Assembly (NCBI RefSeq): GCF_042219855.1
Contig: NZ_JBHJHP010000001.1
Location: 310,001-374,000, forward strand
Direction: 5' to 3'
From: JBHJHP01 sp042219855
Lineage (GTDB): Bacteria > Bacteroidota > Bacteroidia > Bacteroidales > UBA5342
Length of the DNA: 64,000 nt
Shown here: positions 43,395-52,484 of the stretch, piece by piece
Layout: every line of letters starts with the position of its first letter
Position numbering within the stretch: the stretch's first letter is position 1
Program-made: the position numbers and the translations under genes
The notes under the pieces: model-generated
The model's database searches: none
What the model was told of the DNA's origin: nothing
Seen by the model: the letters and a program-made list of their open reading frames with translations, nothing else

Positions 43395-44081
43395 TTGAAA
43401 CTACGGATTAAAGCCTATAGCGATGAACAGTTCAGTAACGAAGTGGCAGACGGTGAATTCAGAACACTGTTGAATCCTGAAAAGTACACCTACAGGTACA
43501 GGATTGAGCAGAACGAAGATCAGGCTCAGGGTACCAGTAGTGCAGCTCCACATTTTAATAAGGCATTGCCGGAGGATCTGACGCTGGATTTTGTATTTGA
43601 CAGAACCGGGGTCATTGCTGATCCAGATAATTCAGGCAGTACGATGAAGGATGAAGGCAACGGTATTATTGACGATGTGGAGAAGTTTAAGGAAGTTGTG
43701 TTTGATTATAACGGAGATGAACATAAACCGAATTACCTGCTGATTTCCTGGGGAACCTTACTGTTTAAAGGGAGTCTCACCGAAATGGACATCACATATA
43801 AGCTGTTCAAAGGCGATGGAACTCCTTTGCGTGCCGTTGCAAAAGCTAAATTCAGAGGTTTTGTAGAGGACAACCTTCGCGTTGCCCGTGAAAACAATAG
43901 CTCACCTGACCTTACACATATCAGAACCGTACACGAAGGCGATACTTTACCGTTAATGGCTTTTCGCATTTATGGTGATTCACGTTTTTACCTTCAGGTA
44001 GCTGAAGTTAACGGCATAACCAATTTCAGAAAACTACAGGTCGGTCAGAAAATCATGTTTCCACCGGTAAATAAAACATAA
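43395..44081 (+). CDS. eCIS baseplate hub protein with LysM domain (Afp7-like)
   Basis: A 228-residue protein starting at TTG behind the strong Shine-Dalgarno. Residues 1-165 fit the CIS tube-associated domain ('TLLNPEKYTYRYRIEQNED', 'KALPEDLTLDFVFDRTGV', 'LLISWGTLLFKGSLTEMDI'). Residues about 177-226 are LysM ('TVHEGDTLPLMAFRIYGDS', 'QVAEVNGITNFRKLQVGQ'). In Afp/PVC the equivalent protein links the first tube ring to the spike. Confidence 0.92.
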   Translation: MKLRIKAYSDEQFSNEVADGEFRTLLNPEKYTYRYRIEQNEDQAQGTSSAAPHFNKALPEDLTLDFVFDRTGVIADPDNSGSTMKDEGNGIIDDVEKFKEVVFDYNGDEHKPNYLLISWGTLLFKGSLTEMDITYKLFKGDGTPLRAVAKAKFRGFVEDNLRVARENNSSPDLTHIRTVHEGDTLPLMAFRIYGDSRFYLQVAEVNGITNFRKLQVGQKIMFPPVNKT

Positions 44082-44086
44082 TAACT

Positions 44087-45832
44087 ATGGCAACACGTCG
44101 TGTGATCGAAACGTCCCGGTCAGCTGATCTGGTAACTTTTAAAATTCTTTCTGGTGGTACTGTACTTTCTGCCGCTTACCAGGTCACAGCCGTCACTGTT
44201 GAAAAAGAAGTAAACCGTATTCCTAAGGCTAAAATTGTACTTCTGGATGGTGATCCGGCAACACAGGATTTTAAAATCAGTAATACGGATCTGTTTACGC
44301 CGGGCAGGGAAATTGAGATAAAAGCAGGCTATCACAATGATGATGAAACCATTTTTAAAGGTATCGTCATTAAACACAGCTTAAAAATAAGGAGTTCACA
44401 GTCGTATCTCATTATTGAATGCATGGATAAAGCAGTAAAAAGCACGATTGGCAGAAAAAGCAGGTATTATTATGATTCTGCCGACAGCGATATTCTGGAA
44501 GAAATAATGAGTTCATATGGCCTTGAAACAGATATCGAATCCACTGGCGTACAGCACAAAGAGATGGTGCAGTACAATGCTTCTGATTGGGATTTTAGCG
44601 TAATCAGGGCTCAGGCTAACGGTAAAATTTGCATGGCAGATGACGGTAAATTCACCATAAAAAAGCCGGACACAGAACAGGAACCTGTTGAAACCGTTGT
44701 CTTTGGTGCTACATTGCTCGACTTTGATGCTGAAATTGATGCGCGTAACCAGTTTTCTAAAACAACAGCATATAGCTGGAATTCAACGGATCAGGAAATC
44801 ACTGAAGCCGAGGGCTCAGATCCGGGATTGAACCTGAACGGTAATCTTTCAACAAGCAGACTTGCAGAAGTAGCCGGACCGGATAACCAGGAACTACGTT
44901 CAGGAGACAGCACGCCCGAAGCAGCTTTGCAGGCCTGGTCAGATTCTAAAGTATTATTCAATCAGCTTTCAAAAACACGGGGACGATTGAAATTTCAGGG
45001 GATACCTTCAGTTAAACCGGACCGGACAATACTGCTTGAAGGTGTAGGTGATCGATTCAATGGTAAGGTTTATGTCTCAGCAATCCGCCATCAGATTTCA
45101 GAGGGTAACTGGACAGTAGACGCTGAGTTTGGGATCAATCCGAAATGGTTTTCAGAAACTTATGAAATCAATGCTTTGCCGGCTGCAGGACTCTTGGCAG
45201 CTGTTAGTGGGTTGCAGATTGGTATTGTGACTCAGCTTCAGGATGACCCGGATGGTGAGGACAGAATTCTGGTCCGCTTACCAATTGTTGATAAGGCTGA
45301 AGAAGGCATCTGGGCCCGCATTGCCACACTGGATGCCGGTGAAAACCGTGGTTCATTTTTCAGGCCGGAAATTGAAGATGAAGTAATTGTAGGATTCCTG
45401 AACGATAATCCCAACGATGCCGTAATTCTGGGTATGCTGAACAGCAGTGCAAAACCAGCACCGCTGACCGCTTCGGACGATAATCATGAAAAGGGTTTTG
45501 TGACCAGGAGTGAAATGAAGTTTATTTTTAATGACGATAAAAAGTCTGTATTACTGGAAACACCCGGCGGAAAAAAAATAATTGTGGATGAAGATGCCGG
45601 TGAAATTGTTATAGAGGATGAAAACTCAAATAAGTTTACCCTGAATTCTGATGGGATTACCCTGGATTCTCAGTCAGACATCAATATCAAAGCGACAGGA
45701 GATGTTAACATCGAAGGCACAAATGTGAGTATAAAGGCAAATGCGCAGGTTAAAGCTGAAGGATCAGCCGGTGCAGAAGTCTCCTCAACTGCAACAACAG
45801 TTTTAAAAGGTTCATTGGTTCAAATCAATTAA
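44087..45832 (+). CDS. VgrG/gpD-like spike hub protein (Afp8-like)
   Basis: A 581-residue protein. Residues about 1-370 form the gp27-like hub ('EIEIKAGYHNDDETIFKGIV', 'SSYGLETDIES', 'SDWDFSVIRAQANGKICMAD'). Residues about 378-458 form the gp5-type OB domain ('RILVRLPIVDKAEEGIWARI', 'PEIEDEVIVGFLNDNPNDAV'). A beta-helix-like repeat ('DINIKATGDVNIEGTNVSIK') ends the protein and carries the PAAR tip. It is the central spike of the injection device. The next gene, PAAR, starts 2 bp downstream. Confidence 0.95.
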   Translation: MATRRVIETSRSADLVTFKILSGGTVLSAAYQVTAVTVEKEVNRIPKAKIVLLDGDPATQDFKISNTDLFTPGREIEIKAGYHNDDETIFKGIVIKHSLKIRSSQSYLIIECMDKAVKSTIGRKSRYYYDSADSDILEEIMSSYGLETDIESTGVQHKEMVQYNASDWDFSVIRAQANGKICMADDGKFTIKKPDTEQEPVETVVFGATLLDFDAEIDARNQFSKTTAYSWNSTDQEITEAEGSDPGLNLNGNLSTSRLAEVAGPDNQELRSGDSTPEAALQAWSDSKVLFNQLSKTRGRLKFQGIPSVKPDRTILLEGVGDRFNGKVYVSAIRHQISEGNWTVDAEFGINPKWFSETYEINALPAAGLLAAVSGLQIGIVTQLQDDPDGEDRILVRLPIVDKAEEGIWARIATLDAGENRGSFFRPEIEDEVIVGFLNDNPNDAVILGMLNSSAKPAPLTASDDNHEKGFVTRSEMKFIFNDDKKSVLLETPGGKKIIVDEDAGEIVIEDENSNKFTLNSDGITLDSQSDINIKATGDVNIEGTNVSIKANAQVKAEGSAGAEVSSTATTVLKGSLVQIN

Positions 45833-45833
45833 T

Positions 45834-46124
45834 ATGGGTTTAGCAGCAAGAATAACGGATATGCACACCTGTCCGATGGTAACCGGTGTTGTACCTCATG
45901 TGGGAGGGCCGATATTACCTCCGGGCGACCCCACTGTTTTAATTGCGGGCTTACCTGCCGCCAGAGTTGGAGATATGGCAACCTGTGTAGGTCCGCCTGA
46001 TACCATTGTTATGGGCTCAGCAACAGTGATGATAGGAGGTAAACCTGCTGCAAGGATGGGTGATTCAACTTCTCATGGAGGAACAATTGTAGTTGGTTGT
46101 CCAACAGTAATAATTGGAGGATAG
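45834..46124 (+). CDS. PAAR-domain spike tip protein
   Basis: A 96-residue protein with PAAR repeats: 'GLPAARVGDMATC' and 'GGKPAARMGDSTSHGG'. PAAR proteins cap the VgrG-like spike with a metal-bound point that pierces the target membrane; His and Cys residues in 'DMHTCP', 'DMATC' and 'STSHGG' could supply metal ligands. Its stop abuts the ATG of the gp25 gene. Confidence 0.95.
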   Translation: MGLAARITDMHTCPMVTGVVPHVGGPILPPGDPTVLIAGLPAARVGDMATCVGPPDTIVMGSATVMIGGKPAARMGDSTSHGGTIVVGCPTVIIGG

Positions 46125-46535
46125 ATGGCAGATAAGGGATCATTTTTAGGACGGGGATGGAGTTTTCCACCTGAATTCGACAGGGAGCGAAATACGGTGT
46201 TACTGACTGAAGATGAGGTGGATATTGAAAGCAGTCTGCACATATTATTATCCACCAGACCAGGTGAGCGCGTTATGGTTCCGGATTATGGTTGTAACCT
46301 GGATGAATTGCTGTTTAAACCGCTCGACCTTACTTTAAAAACCTATGTAACGGATTTAATCAAAACGGCTATATTATATTATGAGCCCCGTATTGATGTG
46401 AACCGGATCAGGATGGATCAGTCAACTGATTCTGAAGGTCTGTTACTGATAAACATTGATTACACTATCCGAACTACCAATTCCAGAAAAAACATGGTAT
46501 ATCCCTTTTACAAGGAAGAAGGGACTGAAATCTGA
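46125..46535 (+). CDS. GPW/gp25-family baseplate protein (Afp9-like)
   Basis: A 136-residue protein of the gp25 family: 'GRGWSFPPEFD', 'DIESSLHILLSTRPGERVMV', 'PDYGCNLDELLFKPLD' and 'LINIDYTIRTTNSRKNMVYP'. It forms part of the baseplate wedge that starts sheath assembly. It directly follows PAAR and precedes baseplate J. Confidence 0.95.
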   Translation: MADKGSFLGRGWSFPPEFDRERNTVLLTEDEVDIESSLHILLSTRPGERVMVPDYGCNLDELLFKPLDLTLKTYVTDLIKTAILYYEPRIDVNRIRMDQSTDSEGLLLINIDYTIRTTNSRKNMVYPFYKEEGTEI

Positions 46536-46544
46536 AATTAGATT

Positions 46545-49500
46545 ATGGGAAAATGTGGAAAAGACATATTAAAGCAGCGTTTTGGAAGTGACCAGGATAA
46601 CCGGTTTATTGAAGCTCTCAATCCGGAATCATTTAACCTGGTGGATTTGAGTATTCAGGACTGGATGACATTCGCATACCGCTTTGCCAAACATGTGAAT
46701 TACTTTAATAATTCAAGTGATTCAGAGCCTGAAGGTGACTGGACCGCTTTTTTTGAACAGGATCAGACACTTAAGGATTTACTGGAAAAACTTAAAGATG
46801 ATTCAGGTTTTTCATTCAACCGTGAAGGTAAGCTCACACCTCATTTGGCACTATTTATTAGCTTTTTAAAACTTTTAGAGTATTCGCAGAAAAGATTTAA
46901 CGGCCTGTTAAAGCGACACCTTAACTTTTACTTTAAAGATATACTGGATATTCAGAAGTTGCCGGCAACTCCCGATAAGGTCCATGTAATATTTGAACTG
47001 GCCAGAAGCACTATGGATGCTTTAATATCAAAAGACAGTGAGCTGGATGCCGGCAAAGACGCAGATGGTAAAAAGCTCATTTATAGAACTTCTGAGGATT
47101 TGGTGGCCAATAAAATTGCAGTGTCTGAACTTAAGACACTTTATACCGATTATGAACACCACAGGATTAAGGCAGCGCCGGTCGCAAATTCTTACGATGG
47201 TAAAGGGGCAGATTTTCCGGATAATGTGAAGACATGGTGGCCATTCGGTTATTATCATGAAGAAGGGGATCCCCAAAAAAGTTATCCCGAGCTTCGGGAT
47301 GCTAAATTTGGTTTTGCAGTCGCTTCGGGATTGCTGAGACTTTCTGAAGGACTGAGAACCCTTGTTTTCAAAGTTTATTTTGATGAGGGTTTAGAGCCCG
47401 TGCCATTCAATTTACTGCACGACAAAATACAAACAGTTTTGACCGGAGAAAAGAACTGGCTCGGTCCGTACAGGCTTGTGGAGGAGGTTTCCGAAACCTA
47501 TTCCGGGAATACATACAAAACAGAACTTAGCCCCGATAAGAAACAACTGACCCTGGTAATACAGCTGCCAAAGGCCGAGGAACCCGTAACTGACAATAAT
47601 GATGAAATTCACAAAGAGGCATTCGCAACGGATTTGCCGGTATGCCGCTTTTTATTTGACACGACCGAGCCTGATGCTGTTGATCTGTATCGGTCTCTGC
47701 TCGGGAATAAAGTAACTAGTATTGAGCTTGAAGTATGTGTGGAAGGTATTACATCCATAAAAGTTGAAAATGATCAGGGACTTTTGAACGTGGAGAAACC
47801 GTTTTATGCATTTGGAATCAATCCGGATAAAGATTCAAATTTTTACATCAGTTATGATGAAATGTTTCGTAAAAACTGGACTGATCTGAATGTTGACATT
47901 CAGTGGAAAAATACACCGGTTAGTTTCCGAACCCTGTATATTGCTTATCGTCAAAGTTATAAATATGAGGTTACACCATTTAAATTCCTTACCATAATGG
48001 GTAACTATCTGTCTGCAGAAACGACAGGGACAGACTTTGTTGCCGATTCTGCCGATTTGGTTTTTGAGGCGAATGAAACGGATTTGATTGTGGAGGATGA
48101 CAGCTATTTCACTGCTGATCTGGAATTGTTCACCCGTGGAGAATGGGTAAGCCTTAGTTCAGGAGAAGTGTTATTTACTGCAGATGGTGAGGATTATTTT
48201 TTAAATTTTAACATGGTAAACAGTCCTGTTTCTGACAGGAATGGTCCGTTGAGGGTGACCTTAAATCAATCATTTCTTCATGAATTGTATCCTAAAATAT
48301 ATACTCTGGCGCTGCGTAGCGATGAAGAAAATGTTCTGATCCCAAATGAACCGTATACCCCTGTGGTGGATACAATAGAGCTGAATTATACAGCTATGGC
48401 AAGCTGTAATTTTGAGGCATCGGAAGATGTGTACCGTCATAATGATGTCAGGTTATATCATGAACATCCGTTTGGACAGACAGAGGAACATCCGTGGTTG
48501 AAGCAGCAAAGTAATTTTTTATCGGTTCAGGATAAGAATATATATCTGGTTCCCACCGCATGTTCTGGCGGAGAACTCTACATAGGATTGGATCAGGTTA
48601 GTCCGGGTCAGCAGGTAGCCCTGTTAATTCAGGTACTGGAAGGAAGTGAAAACCCTCTGGCCGATTCCTTCACGGGGAAGCAAAAGGTAGAGTGGTCTGT
48701 TTTATGTAACAATGAATGGAAAAAGCTCAATTCAGATTTTCTGATTTCCAATGAAACAGATAATTTCCTAAGATCAGGAATCGTTAAGATTCAAATGCCC
48801 GGGGAGGTTACATTCAGGAACACAAGACTTCCTTCAGGCAAGGTCTGGTTAAGAGCAAGAATGCACAAGTCATTCGATGTGGTTTGCCGCACATTTGCTG
48901 TTACAGCTCAGGCCGTGAAAGCTGTTTTTCAGGATCAGGAAAATGATTTGTCGCACCTGATAAACGGACTGGAAGCCGGAACCATTTCAAAACTGAAACA
49001 AAGGCCGGCCCAGATAAAGGGTGTCACTCAACCCTTCAATTCATTTGGTGGTGTGCCTGAAGAATCGGATGAAGCCTATTACAGGAGAATCAGTGAACGA
49101 TTGCGTCATAAAAACAGGGCTGTAACACTCTGGGATTATGAACATATTATTTTGCAGGCTTTTCCTGAAATCTATAAGGTAAAATGTTTAAATCATAGCC
49201 GCACAGAACAAAAAGGTGGTAAAACGGTCCATTCGTACCTGTCTCCCGGCAATGTATTGTTGGTGGTAATCCCTGATACTGTAAAAAAGAATGTATTCGA
49301 CATGTATCAACCAAGGGTCAGCAAGGCCATGTTAAACAGGATTGAAGCGCACATAAACCGCCTGAATACACTTCATGTAGATGCCAGGGTGATTAACCCG
49401 GATTATGAAGTCGTAAAAGTGGATCTTAAAGTTAAGTTTGAAGAAGGTTACGATGAAAACTTTTATCTCAAACAGTTAAATGAAGACATCACCCGCTATT

Positions 49501-49766
49501 TATCACCATGGGCTTTTCGGAATGGTGGCGCTGTTGAATTTGGCGTATCCCTTCACAGAAGTCATCTGATCAACACGATTGAAAAACTGCAATATGTGGA
49601 TTATATTGAGGATGTCAGGTTGCTGTGCAATGGGGAAATTTATTCTGCAGAATTAGCACCGTCCAGTCCAACCGCCATTCTCGTTTCAGCCAAACAGCAT
49701 AACCTTGGAATCAATCTGAATTCATGCAAATCGGTTCCGGAAGATATTGAAACATGCCAGACCTGA
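46545..49766 (+). CDS. Baseplate J-like wedge protein (Afp11-like)
   Basis: A 1073-residue baseplate component. The C-terminal third carries the J-type signature 'FGGVPEESDEAYYRRISERL', then 'KNRAVTLWDYEHIILQAFPE' and 'YLSPGNVLLVVIPD'. The N-terminal half holds large beta-rich insertions typical of eCIS versions, longer than phage gpJ (about 300). It forms wedges round the hub with the next protein, whose gene overlaps it by 13 bp. Confidence 0.93.
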   Translation: MGKCGKDILKQRFGSDQDNRFIEALNPESFNLVDLSIQDWMTFAYRFAKHVNYFNNSSDSEPEGDWTAFFEQDQTLKDLLEKLKDDSGFSFNREGKLTPHLALFISFLKLLEYSQKRFNGLLKRHLNFYFKDILDIQKLPATPDKVHVIFELARSTMDALISKDSELDAGKDADGKKLIYRTSEDLVANKIAVSELKTLYTDYEHHRIKAAPVANSYDGKGADFPDNVKTWWPFGYYHEEGDPQKSYPELRDAKFGFAVASGLLRLSEGLRTLVFKVYFDEGLEPVPFNLLHDKIQTVLTGEKNWLGPYRLVEEVSETYSGNTYKTELSPDKKQLTLVIQLPKAEEPVTDNNDEIHKEAFATDLPVCRFLFDTTEPDAVDLYRSLLGNKVTSIELEVCVEGITSIKVENDQGLLNVEKPFYAFGINPDKDSNFYISYDEMFRKNWTDLNVDIQWKNTPVSFRTLYIAYRQSYKYEVTPFKFLTIMGNYLSAETTGTDFVADSADLVFEANETDLIVEDDSYFTADLELFTRGEWVSLSSGEVLFTADGEDYFLNFNMVNSPVSDRNGPLRVTLNQSFLHELYPKIYTLALRSDEENVLIPNEPYTPVVDTIELNYTAMASCNFEASEDVYRHNDVRLYHEHPFGQTEEHPWLKQQSNFLSVQDKNIYLVPTACSGGELYIGLDQVSPGQQVALLIQVLEGSENPLADSFTGKQKVEWSVLCNNEWKKLNSDFLISNETDNFLRSGIVKIQMPGEVTFRNTRLPSGKVWLRARMHKSFDVVCRTFAVTAQAVKAVFQDQENDLSHLINGLEAGTISKLKQRPAQIKGVTQPFNSFGGVPEESDEAYYRRISERLRHKNRAVTLWDYEHIILQAFPEIYKVKCLNHSRTEQKGGKTVHSYLSPGNVLLVVIPDTVKKNVFDMYQPRVSKAMLNRIEAHINRLNTLHVDARVINPDYEVVKVDLKVKFEEGYDENFYLKQLNEDITRYLSPWAFRNGGAVEFGVSLHRSHLINTIEKLQYVDYIEDVRLLCNGEIYSAELAPSSPTAILVSAKQHNLGINLNSCKSVPEDIETCQT

Positions 49767-52474
49767 AGCAACAAACAACGATACAAAAGCCCGTTTCTAC
49801 TGGTGATGATCTTGACTATGACTTTCTGCGACAAAAAGGACTGGAATATATAGAAAGCCTGGCGGGACAACTCTGGACTGATTATAATACACATGATCCG
49901 GGTATCACCACACTTGAGATGCTTTGTTATGCCATTACGGATCTTGGAGCCAGGATTAAAATGCCATTACAGAATATACTGGCACCTCAGGAACTCACGG
50001 ATCAGAAATTATCGGATCAGTTCTTCAGAGCGTCTGAAATTCTGCCATCCGATCCGGTCAGTGAGGCTGATTACCGTAGATTGTTCATTGATATTGATGG
50101 TGTGAAAAACTGTTGGCTGAGGCCATATAAAAAGACGGTTTTTGTCGACTGTAAACATGATAAATTATCATATAATGATGACGCATTCAGTGATATTGAT
50201 GACACCTTTAAACGCAGTTTCGATCTGCAGGGGCTTTACACTATTCTCGTGGATGTGGATAACGGGTTTGATTCCGATGATGCTTTTGAAGTTCTAAAAG
50301 AGAGAATAAAAGCCAGATATCATGCGAACAGGAACCTGTGCGAAGATCTGATTGAGGTTAAAATGATTGGAGAACATCCAGTATCCGTATGTGCAGATAT
50401 TGAATTGGAAGCCGATGCCGATGAAGAATCTGTTCATGCACATATAAAGCTGGCATTGCAGGAGTATTTTTCACCTTCCATGCGGTTTTATGGTCTTAGA
50501 CAGATGCAGGAAAAAGGATATGCAACAGACCGGATTTTTGAGGGTCCGGTACTGGAACATGGGTTTATAGATCCCGAAGAACTGGACAAATCAGGTTTAC
50601 GAACCGAAGTTCGCCTTTCAGATATTATTCAGTTGATAATGGCGGTTAAAGGTGTAAAAGTGATTAAAGAGATAAGCCTGAATAATTGTCTGCTTAAGAA
50701 TGATGATTCGGAAACGTGGGTCGTTTGCATCGATGAAAATAAAAAGCCGGCATTATGCGAAGACAGTACATTCAGCTACTTTAAGGGTGTACTGCCGCTA
50801 AACATAAATAAAAAAAGGGTAGATTCAATTCTGAACCGGCTGCAAAAAGAAACAGAGCAGGAGCAGATGCCTGCTTCGAACGACAAAGAACTGAAATTGC
50901 CTGCTGCGAAATACTCCGGTGCCGGTGAGACTACCACCATTCAGAATGATTTTCCGGATACTTATGGCATAGGTTTAAACGGCTTGCCATCAAGGGCCGG
51001 AACAAAAAGGAGGTCACAGGCACTGCAGTTCAAAGGCTATCTTTTGTTTTTTGATCAGATACTTGCCGGGTATTTTGCTCACCTTGGAAAAGTAAAAGAT
51101 CTGCTTTCGGTAGACAACAGGCTTAGACAAACCTACTTTACTCAGGCAGTGCAGGATATAAAGGACTTTAAAAAGCTGGTTGATAATTATCCAAAGTCAA
51201 GTGCAGAAGAACTGACAAAGTTATTATTTAAGGATGCTGATGATGTTGTTGACCGGAAAAACAGAATTCTGGATCATTTAACTGCGCGCTTTGCCGAACG
51301 GTTCAATGAATACGCTTTTTTGATGAAAGTGCTGTATGGTCAATACGCAGGGGAAATTACCTTACAGACAAAAGAACGGTTTTTAAAGCATTATCCTGAA
51401 ACCAGCAGTTCTCGGGGCAGTGGGTTTGATTATTATTTCAAACAAGCACATGAACTCTGGAATACCGAAAATGTATCTGGTGTCCAAAAACGTATTGCCA
51501 GACTCACCGGAATAAAAAATGTACAACGGCGTAACCTGAGTGAATCTTTTATTGTCGTATCTGATCCGGATGAAGGAGATAGCACTGAAACGTTTAACTG
51601 GCAGATAAGTGATGCACATGATACCTTATTGCTTTCTTCAGGTAAAACATATAAAACCCGGAGAAAAGCTGAAATGGCGCTCTATAAGGTCGTAATACTG
51701 ATTATGGAAACACCTGTTTCGGCGATAGAGGCAGCGTTTGATAAACCAGTTGCAAACGGACAGATTGCCGGAAATTTCAGCATAAGCCTGAGTGATGGTA
51801 AATATTCGTTTCAGATTGTCAATTCGGAGCTGGAAAAAACAGATTCCGGTTATATTCTGGCTACCCACCCGCTGTCGTATACTTCACAGGATAACCTGAA
51901 AACTGCCATGACTGATATCATAAGGTTTATGATTACTGAGTTTACTGAGGAAGGAATCTACCTGGTAGAGCATATCCTGCTACGACCGGATGTGACCCGA
52001 AACGATATTCCGGAGGATCAGTTTTACCCTGTCTGCACTGAAAACTGTGAAAGTTGCGATCCTGTAGATCCATATTCCTACCGGGTTTCAGTTATTTTGC
52101 CGGGATGGACCTATCGCTTTTCAAATGCGGAATTCCGGACATTTATGGAAGAGCAGATTCGCAGAGAACTTCCTGCTCATGTGCTGTCGGGAATATGCTG
52201 GGTTGGATACAGAAAAAACCAGGTTCCGGATGTCGAAAATGACCTGCTCCGGTTTGAAAAGGCATACAGGGACTTTCTGCTCTTTAAAACCAACCATCAG
52301 CAGGAACAGGATGAATCAGTCCTGAAGGCTTTAACAGATGCTCTGATGCAGCTTAATTCAATTTATCCTGAAGGGAAGCTTATGGATTGTAACGATGATA
52401 CCACAGATGATGATGATGATGACAGTCTGGAAGGACGGATCATACTTGGGCGTACCAATATTGGAAATCTCTAA
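49754..52474 (+). CDS. Baseplate wedge protein (Afp12-like)
   Basis: A 906-residue protein in the Afp12/Pvc12 position. The N-terminus 'LAGQLWTDYNTHDPGITTLE' and 'LCYAITDLGARIKMP' recalls gpJ/gpI-like wedge proteins of eCIS. A C-terminal 'GIYLVEHILLRPD' and 'YRVSVILPGWTYRFSNAEFR' segment repeats in this family. The end is a run of Asp residues ('DDTTDDDDDDSLEG'). The start overlaps the J gene. It would complete the wedge dimer. Confidence 0.85.
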   Translation: MPDLKQQTTIQKPVSTGDDLDYDFLRQKGLEYIESLAGQLWTDYNTHDPGITTLEMLCYAITDLGARIKMPLQNILAPQELTDQKLSDQFFRASEILPSDPVSEADYRRLFIDIDGVKNCWLRPYKKTVFVDCKHDKLSYNDDAFSDIDDTFKRSFDLQGLYTILVDVDNGFDSDDAFEVLKERIKARYHANRNLCEDLIEVKMIGEHPVSVCADIELEADADEESVHAHIKLALQEYFSPSMRFYGLRQMQEKGYATDRIFEGPVLEHGFIDPEELDKSGLRTEVRLSDIIQLIMAVKGVKVIKEISLNNCLLKNDDSETWVVCIDENKKPALCEDSTFSYFKGVLPLNINKKRVDSILNRLQKETEQEQMPASNDKELKLPAAKYSGAGETTTIQNDFPDTYGIGLNGLPSRAGTKRRSQALQFKGYLLFFDQILAGYFAHLGKVKDLLSVDNRLRQTYFTQAVQDIKDFKKLVDNYPKSSAEELTKLLFKDADDVVDRKNRILDHLTARFAERFNEYAFLMKVLYGQYAGEITLQTKERFLKHYPETSSSRGSGFDYYFKQAHELWNTENVSGVQKRIARLTGIKNVQRRNLSESFIVVSDPDEGDSTETFNWQISDAHDTLLLSSGKTYKTRRKAEMALYKVVILIMETPVSAIEAAFDKPVANGQIAGNFSISLSDGKYSFQIVNSELEKTDSGYILATHPLSYTSQDNLKTAMTDIIRFMITEFTEEGIYLVEHILLRPDVTRNDIPEDQFYPVCTENCESCDPVDPYSYRVSVILPGWTYRFSNAEFRTFMEEQIRRELPAHVLSGICWVGYRKNQVPDVENDLLRFEKAYRDFLLFKTNHQQEQDESVLKALTDALMQLNSIYPEGKLMDCNDDTTDDDDDDSLEGRIILGRTNIGNL

Positions 52475-52484
52475 TTGAAAAGCA

